Source of the DNA: Diphasiastrum complanatum
Lineage: Eukaryota; Streptophyta; Lycopodiopsida; Lycopodiales; Lycopodiaceae
DNA: 64,000 bases
Assembly: GCA_029204225.1 (NCBI GenBank)
Contig: CM055100.1
Coordinates: 14,156,538-14,220,537, forward strand
Direction: 5' to 3'
Shown here: positions 35,251-45,715 of the stretch, piece by piece
Layout: each line of letters begins with the position of its first letter
How positions within the stretch are numbered: the first letter of the stretch is position 1
The notes under the pieces: generated by a model
The model's input: only the letters and a program-made list of their open reading frames with translations
Databases searched by the model: none
What the model was told of the DNA's origin: nothing
Position numbers and translations under genes: made by a program

Positions 35251-35990
35251 TATGGGGGGAGGTGGGCAATTGTAGAAAACTATTGAATCGCTGTTGCAGA
35301 TTCGATTCTGGCCACAAAGATTATCTACTTGGCATGGATCCTTGGATTCTGTCAAAATGATGTACCACTTGGAGTTTGTAGTGCAGGAAAAGATGGTGGG
35401 TCATTGTATTCCTATCTACCTGTTCAACGTCACAAAGTCTGCTACGTGGTTTTAAAAAAAAGTTTAAGTTCGTTGTAAAATCAGTCCTCGGATACATGTT
35501 TCCATTGAACGTTCTAGATTGTCCTCCAAATTATGAGTTTATTTGAAGCAAGTTGGGCGCGCTTGGTTGACTATGTGGAGTCCGGAACTAAAGCTTGTAA
35601 AGTCAAATTTCATCAACAAAGACGCCTTTCTCTAGGTAACTTGCTCATGTTCGACATGAATGTATCTGCACCAGTTTCTCTAACGACTCATAAGAGACTC
35701 CTTCAAACAAAATAATATAGTTCCAAACATAAAATGCAGGTTTTTTAAGGATAACTCTAAAAGAGGTTCCAGCACTGGCTAGCCGCTAAGGGCAACCAAC
35801 AGTACCCACCAATCCGTGTCTACAGCCGAGTTCCAGCTCCAGCCAGCGAATTAAAAGCCAGGCTCTTGAATCTCCAGTATTCGCTACTTCCTTCTCTTTT
35901 CTCGATCTACACTTGTTAAATTATCATTGGTTTTTATCATAAAAACAAATGCTTGATGTACACGTGTGCAAAAGATGCTCTTGTCCAATC
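35251..35990. other. Distal upstream region of the HIPP gene
   Basis: A 60-codon plus-strand frame at 35533-35715 is not recognised. 35959-35970 carries tacacgtgtgca, a G-box-like ACGT core. Confidence 0.35.
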
Positions 35991-36005
35991 TCTGAGCACG
36001 GTGGA

Positions 36006-36110
36006 CCAATGGCACGTGTCGTGTGTATCAGCCCTCTGACAGACAGGTGTCCATGGTCGCTCTTTTCCCTCGCACCTTCCTGGGACCCTGCAATCCCTGC
36101 TACTTAAAGC
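36006..36110 (+). promoter_or_regulatory. Candidate HIPP promoter: CCAAT, G-box/ABRE, weak TATA
   Basis: CCAAT at 36006-36010 is immediately followed by ggcacgtgtc (36011-36020), a G-box/ABRE core bound by plant bZIP or bHLH factors. A weak TATA-like tacttaaagc is at 36101-36110. The ATG at 36262 is about 150 bp further on, after a pyrimidine-rich leader. With the second ACGT core at 35959 this suggests, but does not prove, abscisic-acid or stress control. Confidence 0.4.
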
Positions 36111-36261
36111 TCTGAGCTATGGAGGACAGCCCATCTCGCTTTCATTTTCCTGTAGTGGTTTCTCTCTTTTTCTCTAAAGCAATCATTGAAATCTATTCCT
36201 TTCTACACAGACCTCAGTAGCATCTCGATTTTTTTCATTCGATCCTGGCAGCAGCAGCTAG

Positions 36262-37124
36262 ATGGAGGTGAATAATGGCATCTGTTTGTGCATACATTTT
36301 CCTCGGCATTTGCATTTTGTCGTTTTATTATGCCTACTGAATAATAAGCAGATGATCCGAAATTCTAATTAACTTGATAGACTGATGGTTTGAATGATGG
36401 TGTTTGCAGTTCATTGAACTAAGAGTTCCGATGCATTGTGAGGCCTGTGAAAGACACGTCAGAAATGCACTTTCGAGAATGATTGGTTAGTATTCTCGCT
36501 AAAGCTTTCAGCATCAAATTGATCAATCATTCAAGCTCAGTTACAATGAAGTTTAGATGCTGAAAAACATAGTAATGCTTCACACTAGATCAATAGTTTA
36601 CATTCTGCAACTGCAATGTACTTCCAGCCTTGTGGGCAGCTAGATCAATAACCAACTCACCTGCTATTTCTTTCGTTATCTCTACAGGGGTTGAATCTGT
36701 AGATGTGGATATGGAGAAGCAGAAGGTGACAGTGATGGGTTACGTGGATCGAGAGAAAGTATTGAAGAAAGTAAAAAGAACAATGAAACTTTCTGAAATT
36801 TTTCCATTTGGGCACAAGCATCGACACGTCTACCACGACCGTTATAGCCAACACAGCTACTACAGCAAACACCACGGATCGGAGCACAGGCCACACCATT
36901 CTCATCACGATACAGTTGATTTCTGGCATTCTACTCATAACAGCATGTCCAATCCTTACGCAGACATAGCCAATCATTCTATCTATGCACCATATGAAGA
37001 TACTGCTCACCACTTCCAATACGACTATGACTATGGACAAGAGCACTATTATCGCCCTTCTCGGGATGACAAGGTGACAACAATGTTCAGCGATGAGAAT
37101 CCAAATGCTTGCTCCATTATGTGA
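36262..37124 (+). CDS. Heavy-metal-associated isoprenylated plant protein (HIPP), three exons
   Basis: Exons 36262-36267, 36410-36485 and 36688-37124 join in frame across GT-AG introns to give 172 residues. The HMA domain (residues about 1-60) starts MEFIELRVPMHCEACERHVR with the metal-binding MHCEAC motif (Cys12, Cys15) and follows the beta-alpha-beta HMA pattern (GVESVDVDMEKQKVTVMGYV). A long His- and Tyr-rich tail follows (about residues 70-150), which could bind metal. The last four residues are CSIM, a CaaX box for prenylation and so membrane attachment. HIPPs bind metals such as Cd, Zn or Cu and act in homeostasis and stress in angiosperms. The first exon encodes only Met-Glu; I chose this start because exon 2 opens in frame with the canonical HMA start. 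No disabling change seen. Confidence 0.92.
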
Positions 37125-37332
37125 TACAGTATCGAGCTTGTTTGTTAGATTAAAAAACCCATCTAGAAGACTGCTTGGTATTTGAGTGTGGACAAAATTT
37201 TTGTGGGTGAGACCAGCAAAGCAGCATTTGCTGCAAATATGAGAGTCTGTAGCATCCAATTGTGTACAACATAGGTCCTGAATTTTTGAGAAATCCTGTA
37301 CTAATTTTTACTCAAAATTATTCAAAAGCTTC

Positions 37333-37338
37333 AATAAA
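37333..37338 (+). terminator. Polyadenylation signal of the HIPP gene
   Basis: AATAAA about 209 bp after the stop codon, with T-rich sequence around it. This is a typical plant near-upstream element. Confidence 0.6.
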
Positions 37339-37339
37339 G

Positions 37340-38109
37340 TTTCTATCTTCACTGATAGGCACTCTTAATTGATTTCGTGTCTGCTCCCATGTTCACATTG
37401 ATCGTGCAGAGAGACACTCCAGATTTTTTGAGAAATTGGTAACCTTTTTTATGTACAAAAAAAAAATCGTCTATGTTAGTCAAAGTCATTTCTTGTCTAC
37501 TCCCATTTGCAATACACGATCTGCCTACTCCTCAACTAATCCACAGAAAAACTGAACTAGCAGCGCCTGTACATGGATGAGTCCTACAGTAAAGCCTGTG
37601 GAAAGTCGAGCAGAAAGCCGGATGGAAGACCCCGAATCATCTCTGAAGCTTTCAAGTGCCCAGAAGCCAGGCAACGGTGGATTAATTAAAAAAAGTAGTT
37701 TGCATAATCATTCAGGTCGCACTTATGGATGCAGATTCGAATGATTTTCTTGCAAAACTGCTTTGTGAAACACGGGTGTAGAATGCAGGATGCGTGAAAA
37801 TTTAATTTGCCCATTTTATTTTGGTGAAAGAGGTGTGTCTCCAAGAACTTGATGTTTGGTTCTTGTGTGCATGTATGTGGTCGTTTTGAGTGCTATAGTA
37901 GGATTGATCTCATTGGTCAGAGTGCTGCATCGATGTTTATGAAGCGCAAGGTGAGAGATCTGTCAGATAATACAATTGTAGCAACGAAACAATTTATGCC
38001 AAAATTTGTCCTCTTTGTTGTCTGAAAGCCATAGCCGCTCATATGCATAAACTGGCCGTGTAAATCTTTCTTGTTTTAAGTTCACCTTGGTGAAACGTTG
38101 ATGTGAAGG
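37340..38109. other. Unassigned interval downstream of the HIPP gene
   Basis: No ORF or domain recognised. Confidence 0.45.
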
Positions 38110-38433
38110 ATGGCTAGGAAACAGACTCGCGCAGCAAATGGTGAAGAATTTGTGGTAGCCATAACCTCTTGCAAACATGCAAGTGCTGCTTTGAAAAAAT
38201 TCCACATGCTTCAGCAAAATTTTCCTTTGATTGAAACTGAGTTTGTTGGATGTCGATGTAGATGTATAGTGCAGATGTATAGTGACAGGATCACTTTGTT
38301 TCAACTCGAGGATAAGCTCCAACGGGACTCTCTGCTTCAACTCACTCAAAACCTTGAAACTAGTTCTTTAGATGCTGGAATCCGTGCACACTCAACCACT
38401 TTCTTTTATAGTAAAGCATATACCTTTTCTTAG
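38110..38433 (+). CDS. Unrecognised 107-residue ORF
   Basis: The frame starts at an ATG (ggatggctaggaaac) and encodes a polar, Gln/Leu-rich protein (NGEEFVVAITSCKHASAALK, then DRITLFQLEDKLQRDSLLQL) with four Cys residues. There is no recognised domain or targeting signal. A minus-strand frame of similar length overlaps it almost fully, so it may be chance. It ends just before the dispersed repeat at 38482. Confidence 0.2.
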   Translation: MARKQTRAANGEEFVVAITSCKHASAALKKFHMLQQNFPLIETEFVGCRCRCIVQMYSDRITLFQLEDKLQRDSLLQLTQNLETSSLDAGIRAHSTTFFYSKAYTFS

Positions 38434-38481
38434 CTTTTGCTCTTGGCAATCTATCCATTCGTGCACCACCATTGATGAATT

Positions 38482-38998
38482 GTCATGTTTCAAGGAGTGA
38501 AGAATGAATATACAAAATAAGTAGACCACAAAGAGAAGTAAATTGTCAATATAGGTGGAAATAAAAAATTTACAATGAATTCAGCACAATGGAATGATGG
38601 AAATAACTGGTTGTCAAGAAACATTTATAATAGGTAGCCAATACCACCAAACATAGAAACAAGTAATAAATTAGATTGAATTTAGGAAATAACGTTTCCA
38701 ATTTAGGAAATAACGTTTCCAATTCACATATAATCAGCTTAGATGATTAATGTTGTCTTGAATCGATTCAACAATCAATTACACTATAATCTTCTATTCA
38801 TAGATTCTCGTGTTTCATATTATAGCTCCATTCATGGTTGAATCATTCAAGATGTAATCGATACAAACCTCAACATTTGTATTTTGTCTCGCAATTGTAC
38901 TTGATAATGATGAAATTGTATTAAAGTGATAGAGATTGCTATTGACTCGACATGACTTTACTAGGCAAACCTATCTATGTCATTCATATTACACTTTT
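38482..38998. repeat. Dispersed repeat, copy 2 (partner 18944-19595)
   Basis: Same orientation as copy 1. Near 38675-38722 it carries a local tandem duplication of the 22 bp around tttaggaaataacgtttcca that is single in copy 1. It lacks about 115 bp of copy 1. Confidence 0.85.
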
Positions 38999-41760
38999 TG
39001 AATTTGGCATTTGGAGCTCTATGACAATGCAAAGTATCCAAAAATGTGTTAAATTGTTAAATTATCCAAAAATAGAGTTGCTCCTTTACACAATTGAATG
39101 GTCTTATCTCCAAGCCTGAAGTATACACATTTACTATTTGGTTTTCCTTGCCATTTATTCAATCCATTCAACTTAAGTATTATGTATTTCATAGGCTAAT
39201 GCCAATTGTCCCAATCTTGCAATACAATCACTTTGCAAATAAACAAAAAAATGTCATGCATCAAATTTTGATTTAATTTAATGATTAACTAGATTTCTAA
39301 TGATATATTTGATAAGATTCTCTGCAACTAGATAAGTTCTCATTTACAAAAACTTTGTAATAGATCGAATACTAGATATTTAATCTATAAATGTTCCAGA
39401 TTTATTGATAGTCACAAAATCCATTTCATCCAAAATATTTTGAAGTTCTACATTAGTTTTGGATCATGGATATGGTCGATGCAATATGTTTCCATGAGCA
39501 TGTTTGAATTTATAAAGAGATCCAATCCTAGCTTTACCGAAACTAGTATTGCAAAACTATTTCTTCTTCCAAGTAATGAAGAGCACAATCACATTGAATG
39601 TTTGATTTACTAGGACAATCCAATGGAATTTGTCCACTTACAATTTCCACAACAGAAGAAGAATCAACACTAGAGCAATCCACTAAAACTATTTGATGGA
39701 AATCATTGTCAACACATTTGACAAATGGTTTGACAAATGAACCTTCAATCTTTTCATTTGTGCTTGTAGGACATATTATTGCTTGAAATGTTCATCGACA
39801 TATTTGCTAACATACCTTGGTCAATAGCATGCACACCATATTTTTTCTAATACTACACTGTTTTGTAAGTTTTGTACTTTGCAAGAAATTGTGGTCCCAA
39901 ATTCAACTACATCCATATTTGAAAGTCACGATTGAGAAGATGCTGCCATACAACACATGAGCATATGAATCTAAGAACAACTTTTAAATCAATATATTTA
40001 AACATTTATTTAACATTTAGCACATACAAAACTAATTAGTACAATTCAATCATTTATATTTTTCTATTCAAAAGCAACTCAAAATCATAGTAAAATCAAT
40101 TCAATCCTTTTGATCATCACTATATGGAGTAACCACACTGCTCTGTCAAATGTCTTTTCTTAACAAATGCTCACTAATACTATACTACAAAGCGAAGAAC
40201 TTAGCCCTATACTCCAAAAGACATCTAGAACTGTCGTTTTCTTAAAGAGATAACAAAGACTCAAACATTTTTTTTTCTATTTTATGACCTTTAAAGAAAA
40301 ACATACTCCGTGGAAGAATCATGACATCATTACAAGAGAGCTTATCTACGACTATTAAGGTATGAGTTTCCATACCTAATCATACTTGGATATTGAGGTA
40401 AGGTTGCAATGCATTTTTTTTTAGCAAGCTTGTAATCTCCATACTTATCTTTATAAGGACCTATACTTTTCTACTTCATCACACTCTATCACTTGCTCAT
40501 CACTTCTGATATATCACAACCTTGACCTAATCTCTACTCTATTAAAGTCAAGCTAAATACACACAAATGTCTAAGATTATATTTTTGGCTCAGATATTCT
40601 TGAAACGCATGGATTTGTGTTAGAGTTTTAACAGTCACATGGATTAGTATGACATGGATGTGCCCTAATATCATAACTTTACCTACCAACTCTAATGTCC
40701 TTGAATTCAGCTCAAGTAGTATATGACTTGTCATAATTACCCATTTAGATTAACATGTCATAAAAGTAGGACTTGAGCTTGTACGTTCCTGGAAAGCATG
40801 GATATGCCCAAGAGTCTTGACACCAGTGCACGACTTATTACTTTGAACAATCACAAGGATTAGCATGACACGGATTTTTCCTAATACCTCTACATGCGTT
40901 TTCTTGCTCATCCTATTCCACGTCATTTTATTGATCTTGTTTTTTGCAAATAGGATTGTCCTTGATATATTCTTTTACTAAACATTTATTAGACTTGGCC
41001 TTTTATGAAAACTTTTATTTCTTTTTTTCATATTTTCTGATTTTCTTTCCTTTAATAGAAAGAAGTCAAATTTTATTTTTTTTCTCTATTTAAGTCTACT
41101 TATGGTAGAAACTTTGTATACGAGATGACTTGACGCGTGATTGTAGTGATTTCTCTTGCGTCTTGGATTGCCTACCTTATGTATGGCCTTCCACCATACG
41201 AGATTGTAGTGATTTCCTTTGGGTCCTGAGATTGCCTACCTTATGACTATAAAATCAAATTAAGAATTCTATTTTCCTCTTGGCCAATCTATAAACTACA
41301 TGTACAAATTCTAGTTCACATTTGTGAGTTTGAAACTTTGTATAAAGGTTTTAGAATATCAAATTTATAGTTTGTAAACTGCCTTGAAGGTCTGAATAGG
41401 ATGGACAGTAGAGTGTTGTCAGTTGACAATTCTTGGTGGTGTAGAATCTAGACGATGCATGCCATATTGAAGGTCTGATTTCTTCAGATCTTGTAACATT
41501 GAAATGACAGAACAGTGGATCACTTTTAGAGTCATGAAAGAGGTCACATGTAGAGCAGAGGCTAGCTGCCCAATAGACGCTGAAAATCAGATCTAGATTA
41601 GTGAAGAGAATATCAAACACATTAGTAAATTTGTCGTTGGATGATGAAGGTTGGGTTGGATCAACAGCTGCACTTCATTGTAGAAATTATATTTTACTAA
41701 TAATTTTGCTGATGCAAATGAGTTCACTGGAGTGCTAGATCACCAGATTAATTGCGTTAG
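38999..41760. other. Unassigned AT-rich interval with weak repeats
   Basis: No recognisable gene in about 2.7 kb. Two imperfect local duplications: 40630-40690 versus 40840-40900 (shared cacawggattagyatgaca) and 41135-41185 versus 41200-41250 (shared gattgtagtgatttc and attgcctaccttatg). Confidence 0.5.
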
Positions 41761-41766
41761 TTGGCC

Positions 41767-42315
41767 ATGTATTCTGCTAGCTTTTGCCTTGCGCAATACT
41801 TCCAATTGAGCAACCGCAGAAAGACCACCTCTTCCTCCTTAGATCCAACAAGAAGAGGAGGCGATGAGCTACGATCTTTGTCCACAGTCGTCGGGGCTTA
41901 TGGCATCTCGCTGCCTATAACGCCCGCGCCAATGGAAAAAGAGTACGCGTGTGTGGGGCCAAATGAGGCTGCCCGGGTGCGTTTTGCAGGTGGAGTGGGT
42001 TGCGCAAACATTTGGAGGGGGGCTGGAATGCAGAGGCAGATGCAGCATCCATCAACTACCAACTGCTGCACCCGGCCTGCTGTTCCTCCCTCCATCAACT
42101 GCCAACAGCTGCTCCTCCATCCATCGATCAACTGCTCATCGGCTGCTCCTCATCGCCTACTTGCTCGCTCATTGCTAGCTCAGGGAATGCTGCTACTCCT
42201 CATCTCCTGCTCTATGCTTTTGAACAGAGCGTTATCCGATTTGCACCTCTGCTCAAGCGCCTCTTCTGCACAAAAAGTGCGCTTTATGTACTGCCCGATT
42301 GCAATGCATGTGTAA
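41767..42315 (+). CDS. Unrecognised GC-richer ORF of about 182 residues
   Basis: The frame starts at ATG 41767 (an upstream TTG extends it by two codons). It is Ser/Leu/Cys rich with a Cys-rich middle (TTNCCTRPAVPPSINCQQLL) and a hydrophobic stretch (LARSLLAQGMLLLLISCSML). The DNA has imperfect repeats of ccatcaactgc. A competing frame (42000-42338) covers half of it. Its tail runs into an LTR copy from 42305. It differs in base composition from the AT-rich neighbours, so it may be a captured gene piece. I do not recognise it. Confidence 0.2.
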   Translation: MYSASFCLAQYFQLSNRRKTTSSSLDPTRRGGDELRSLSTVVGAYGISLPITPAPMEKEYACVGPNEAARVRFAGGVGCANIWRGAGMQRQMQHPSTTNCCTRPAVPPSINCQQLLLHPSINCSSAAPHRLLARSLLAQGMLLLLISCSMLLNRALSDLHLCSSASSAQKVRFMYCPIAMHV

Positions 42316-42645
42316 AGTTATCAATAACAATTCTATGAATAGAGGATCCATGCGTAGAGACTCTATTTTAGAGGAACCTATATATAAGGGAGTTAGGACC
42401 TTGCATGTCCGTGTGCACAGGTGGTTCTAGGCTCTATATGAGGAGGCCAAACTCGCTCTATTCATTCATTGTGTGAATAGTTCATTGCCAGGATCTCACT
42501 CTATATTCATGTCTCCCATTCCTTGGCTTGGTGGTGAAGCTTCTAAAGTTTGATTAGATGCTTTTACTTGGTTGGGTGGTTTCTCCATTGTGTGTTTTCC
42601 ATTGTGTTTATCTTGTAAGTAGGATCTTAGGGAGTTTCCCTTATA
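42305..42645 (+). repeat. Gypsy-type LTR (family A), plus orientation, 5' truncated
   Basis: Matches the distal half of the LTR at 56951-57312, from gttatcaataacaattctat to ttggttgggtggtttctcc and the end near ccttatag. It has an extra segment at 42345-42490 also present, inverted, in the neighbouring LTR (memory of gcctcctcat-type words near 42900). Confidence 0.75.
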
Positions 42646-42669
42646 GTGCTTGATAGCACTATAAGGGAA
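42636..42669. repeat. Perfect 15-bp stem palindrome at an LTR-LTR junction
   Basis: ttcccttatagtgct (42636-42650), loop tgat, then agcactataagggaa (42655-42669), an exact inverted repeat. It lies where the plus-oriented LTR ends and inverted LTR-end/PBS copies begin. Confidence 0.9.
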
Positions 42670-42709
42670 GCTTGATACCACTATAAGGGAAGCTCCTTAA
42701 ACTTGTAAG

Positions 42710-42721
42710 CCTTGCTCTGAT
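42710..42721 (-). other. Primer binding site next to family A LTR
   Basis: gctctgatacca on the plus strand, TGGTATCAGAGC on the minus strand: the exact plant initiator tRNA-Met type PBS. A second LTR-end plus partial PBS (gataccactataaggg) precedes it at about 42674-42690. Confidence 0.8.
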
Positions 42722-43249
42722 ACCACTATAAAACAAGCTCCTTAGATGCTGCTTACAAATCCCAAACACGAAGGATAACACACTATGGAGAAACCACCCA
42801 ACCAAGTAGAAGCATCCAATCAATCTCTAGAAGCCTCACCCCCAAGCCAAGGAACAAGAAAGATGAATGTAGAGTGAGAGCCTGGCAATGAATCAAGAAC
42901 CATGATGAGGAGTAGGGCGAGTTTGGACCCATTATATAGAGCCAAAAGCATCCTCTGGGCACTTAGCCGTGCATAGCCCTAAGTTCCCTATACATAGATT
43001 CACCTGGAATAGAGTCTTATGCATAGACCAACTATTCATAGAATTGCTGTTGATAACTCTACACATGCATACACTGTCTCATACCTTGTCTAAACTCCAT
43101 TTAGTGTGTTCTGGGCCTCGCAAGGATATTAGTTACTTTTGGGTCACGTCCAGTATGATGTGGCATAACTAACAGCTTGTTTCACTGGAGTACCGTGTAT
43201 CGAAGACTAGGAGTGTACTGAATCCGACTTACTGGCCACGGACATAACA
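42722..43249 (-). repeat. Gypsy-type LTR (family A), full length, minus orientation
   Basis: About 528 bp. On the minus strand it starts TGTTATGTCCGTGGCC at 43249 and ends ..TTTTATAG against the PBS. It matches the 3' LTR at 56951-57312 and the partial copy at 47170-47337. Its start coincides exactly with the point where the copia integrase/linker frame to the right is cut (EEQS, then LTR). Confidence 0.85.
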
Positions 43250-44680
43250 ACTTTGCTCTTCAATGACCTCCTTTGGCACGGTGTCTGAGTCTCCATCATC
43301 TTTCTGAGAGGCATTGGTGCTTGAGATCGTGATGACCTCATCTGGAAACAGTCCACTATGGTAGACGTTGTGCATCTTTCCTACATCAGGCTCTGCATTG
43401 ACGATCGTGATGGGATCTTCATCAAAGTATTTCTTTGTGGTGGGATTGTACAGCTTATATCCTTTCGCCTCTTCTGGATATCCGACAAACAGACACTTGG
43501 TGGATTTGGAATCCAACTTCTTCCTCTTTTCTTTAGGAACATGAACGTAAGCTATGCATCAGAAGACTCTGAAGTAGTCCACTCTTGGCTTCCTTCCATA
43601 CCACATCTCATATGGCGTCTTATCAGTCAGTGCCTTGGTGGGGATCATGTTGATGATGTATCCGGCTGTGGCAATGGCCTCTGCCCACAAATGTTTTGGC
43701 AGGTCTCTCTCGTGCAACATATACCTAGCCATCTCCATGATTGTCCTATTTCTCCTCTCTGCCACCCCATTTTGCTCTGGGTTGTATAGAACAATGAATT
43801 CTCTTGATATTCCATTGCTTTGGCAGAATTCATTGAAATCCATGTTCTTGAATTCTCCTCCATTATCTCTCCTCAGTTTCTTGATCCTCATGTCAGTCTC
43901 TGCTTCTACCAGTAGCTTGAAGGCTTTGAAGATTTCCAAAGCCTGTGACTTTTGCTTCAATGTCCAGATTCTAATCCTTCTGGTATAATCATCAATGAAC
44001 GTGATGAAATACCTTGATCCTCCACTTGATGCCACCTCCATAGGACCACAAAGATCCGTGTGCACTAGTTCTAGAACCATCGATGCTCTTGCAGATGAAA
44101 TCTCTGGGAATTGTTCTTTGTGCTGCTTTTCGGAAATACAGACATCACACATGTTTATGCCATCATTTGCCTTGTAACCAAATCCTCTTAGCATGTCATT
44201 GGTGGCCAATCTTTGTAGCCCCCTGTAGGATAAATGCCCGAGTCTCCGGTGCCACAGATTGTTTACCTTATGCAAATCCACAGTCAGACATGCCATTGAT
44301 CTTTCCTCAGCACCTCCTTGCAATTGATACAATCCTCCCATGCGGAGACCAATTGCAATAGGTCCCTCACAAGTCTGCAATGAGCATCCTTCCTTCTCGA
44401 AAAGCACATCATAGCCAATATCCGTCATCCGTGCCGCCGATATCAGATTTTTGGCCAAGTTGGGAATGTGAAGCACATCGCGAAGAGTTGCCATTTGTTC
44501 TTGCCCAAGCCATAGCCGTACTAATCCTCTCCCGATGGCATCCACCAGTCCCTTGTCGCCCATCATAATTTCCTTCCCATTGATCATCTCGTAGGTGATG
44601 AAGGCCTCTCGATTGGTCATGTGTGAGGTGGCTGCTGAGTCCAGATACCAGTAAGGATCTGTTCTCAGAGTCTATCTCTT
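43250..44680 (-). pseudogene. Copia protease-integrase of element 7, nearly intact, 3' truncated
   Basis: The minus strand starts with the protease site (YWYLDSAATSHMTN, at about 44650), where DSA replaces the usual DSG. The frame 43559-44620 then runs 353 codons: zinc-binding NLWHRRLGHLSYRG and CDVCISEKQHKEQF, catalytic Asp in LVHTDLCGPME, Asp in LRRDNGGEF, Glu in NPEQNGVAERRNRT, then KTPYEMWYGRKPRVDYFRVF. One stop near 43557 leads into the last integrase part (STKCLFVGYPEEAKGYKLYN). All three catalytic acids are present. RT and RNase H are absent because LTR sequence begins at 43249. Confidence 0.9.
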
Positions 44681-44830
44681 CCCTTTTGGCTTCACATGAA
44701 CTGGTTCATTGTTGGATCTTGAAGAAAAACCTTCTGATGATTCCTTTGACGTCTCTTGGTTGCTCCAACTATCGTCGGCCATCATACCAAAGGCATCTGC
44801 AATGTCGTTGACTTCGTCTACGATATTGGC

Positions 44831-45715
44831 CTAATCTGGCGCTCTTCTCTGAAGATTAGCCTTCTTCTTGTTGCAGTCTCTTACAAAGTGTCCTAGGCGA
44901 TCGCAGTAGTAGCATTTCTTCTCAGACTTGTCCGGCCAGACCTTATTCTTCGATTCTTTATTGAACTGATTCACCTGGCTTCCTTCACCGTTGCTTTTGG
45001 CACCCTTTACGTTCATCTTCTTGAACCCGCTTAGCAATGCCATTTCATTTTACGTGGGGTTGATTCTTCTCCTACCTTCTTCTTGAATCAATCTCCTGGT
45101 TATGAATTCCATATCAAGATTGACCTCAAATTCGTCTAGCATCAGACTAGTGGATCGTAACTTGAGGGTAAGCTGGTGATTATCGTGTAAATAAGTTGTT
45201 GTTTGTCAATGACAGCTCCTACGGCCTCCACCAACTGCCACCCGATATCCTTTATTTTCTCAATGTGATCACGCATGGACTCAGTCTCCCCCATCTTGAT
45301 TGTTGAAAGCTATTTTTGCAACATCAAAATGCTCAAAAATCCTCTAGCCTGGAAGCTCTTCTGAAGCGTATCCCATACTCCCTTCACAGTCTCTTGATCT
45401 CTTACTAGAAATATGGCCGAATCTCCAAGGCTCATGCACATTAGCATGTGTGCCTTCGATTCCTTAATCGCGATGAGATCCACCCACTGAGCATTCTTCG
45501 GCTGACCTTCTTGGTCCAGCTCAACAACCTCAGTCCCAAAAACCTCTGTCTTTGAGCATGATCTTCATCTTCCAGCTCCACGATCCATAGTTGTCTCCTT
45601 CCAAGTGATCCATCATCTTGTTTTCGATCAACATCTCTGCAGCCATCGCTAGAACACGTTTTGAAGGCAAGGATCTTCTGGTTTCTTTGAATGACCAATC
45701 ACTCGTACTCACTCA
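44831..45715 (-). pseudogene. Copia gag of element 7 (UBN2 type, decayed)
   Basis: The frame at 45530-45712 starts MSTSDWSFKETRRSLPSKRV and continues through a shift as WVDLIAIKESKAHMLMCMSL and WDTLQKSFQARGFLSILML. 44831-45043 holds the CCHC knuckle CYYCDRLGHFVRDC. Several frameshifts. The start was taken at the first Met of the gag homology; no PBS or LTR was found to its right within 1 kb, so the 5' end of the element is also missing or too diverged. Confidence 0.82.

Noticed and set aside
36657-37259. 200-codon minus-strand ORF opposite the HIPP third exon
   Set aside because: It is antisense shadow of a well-supported spliced gene with HMA motif and CaaX box; its own translation has no family resemblance.
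43358-43988. Long plus-strand ORFs opposite the copia integrase
   Set aside because: Antisense shadow of the well-supported integrase frame with all catalytic blocks.
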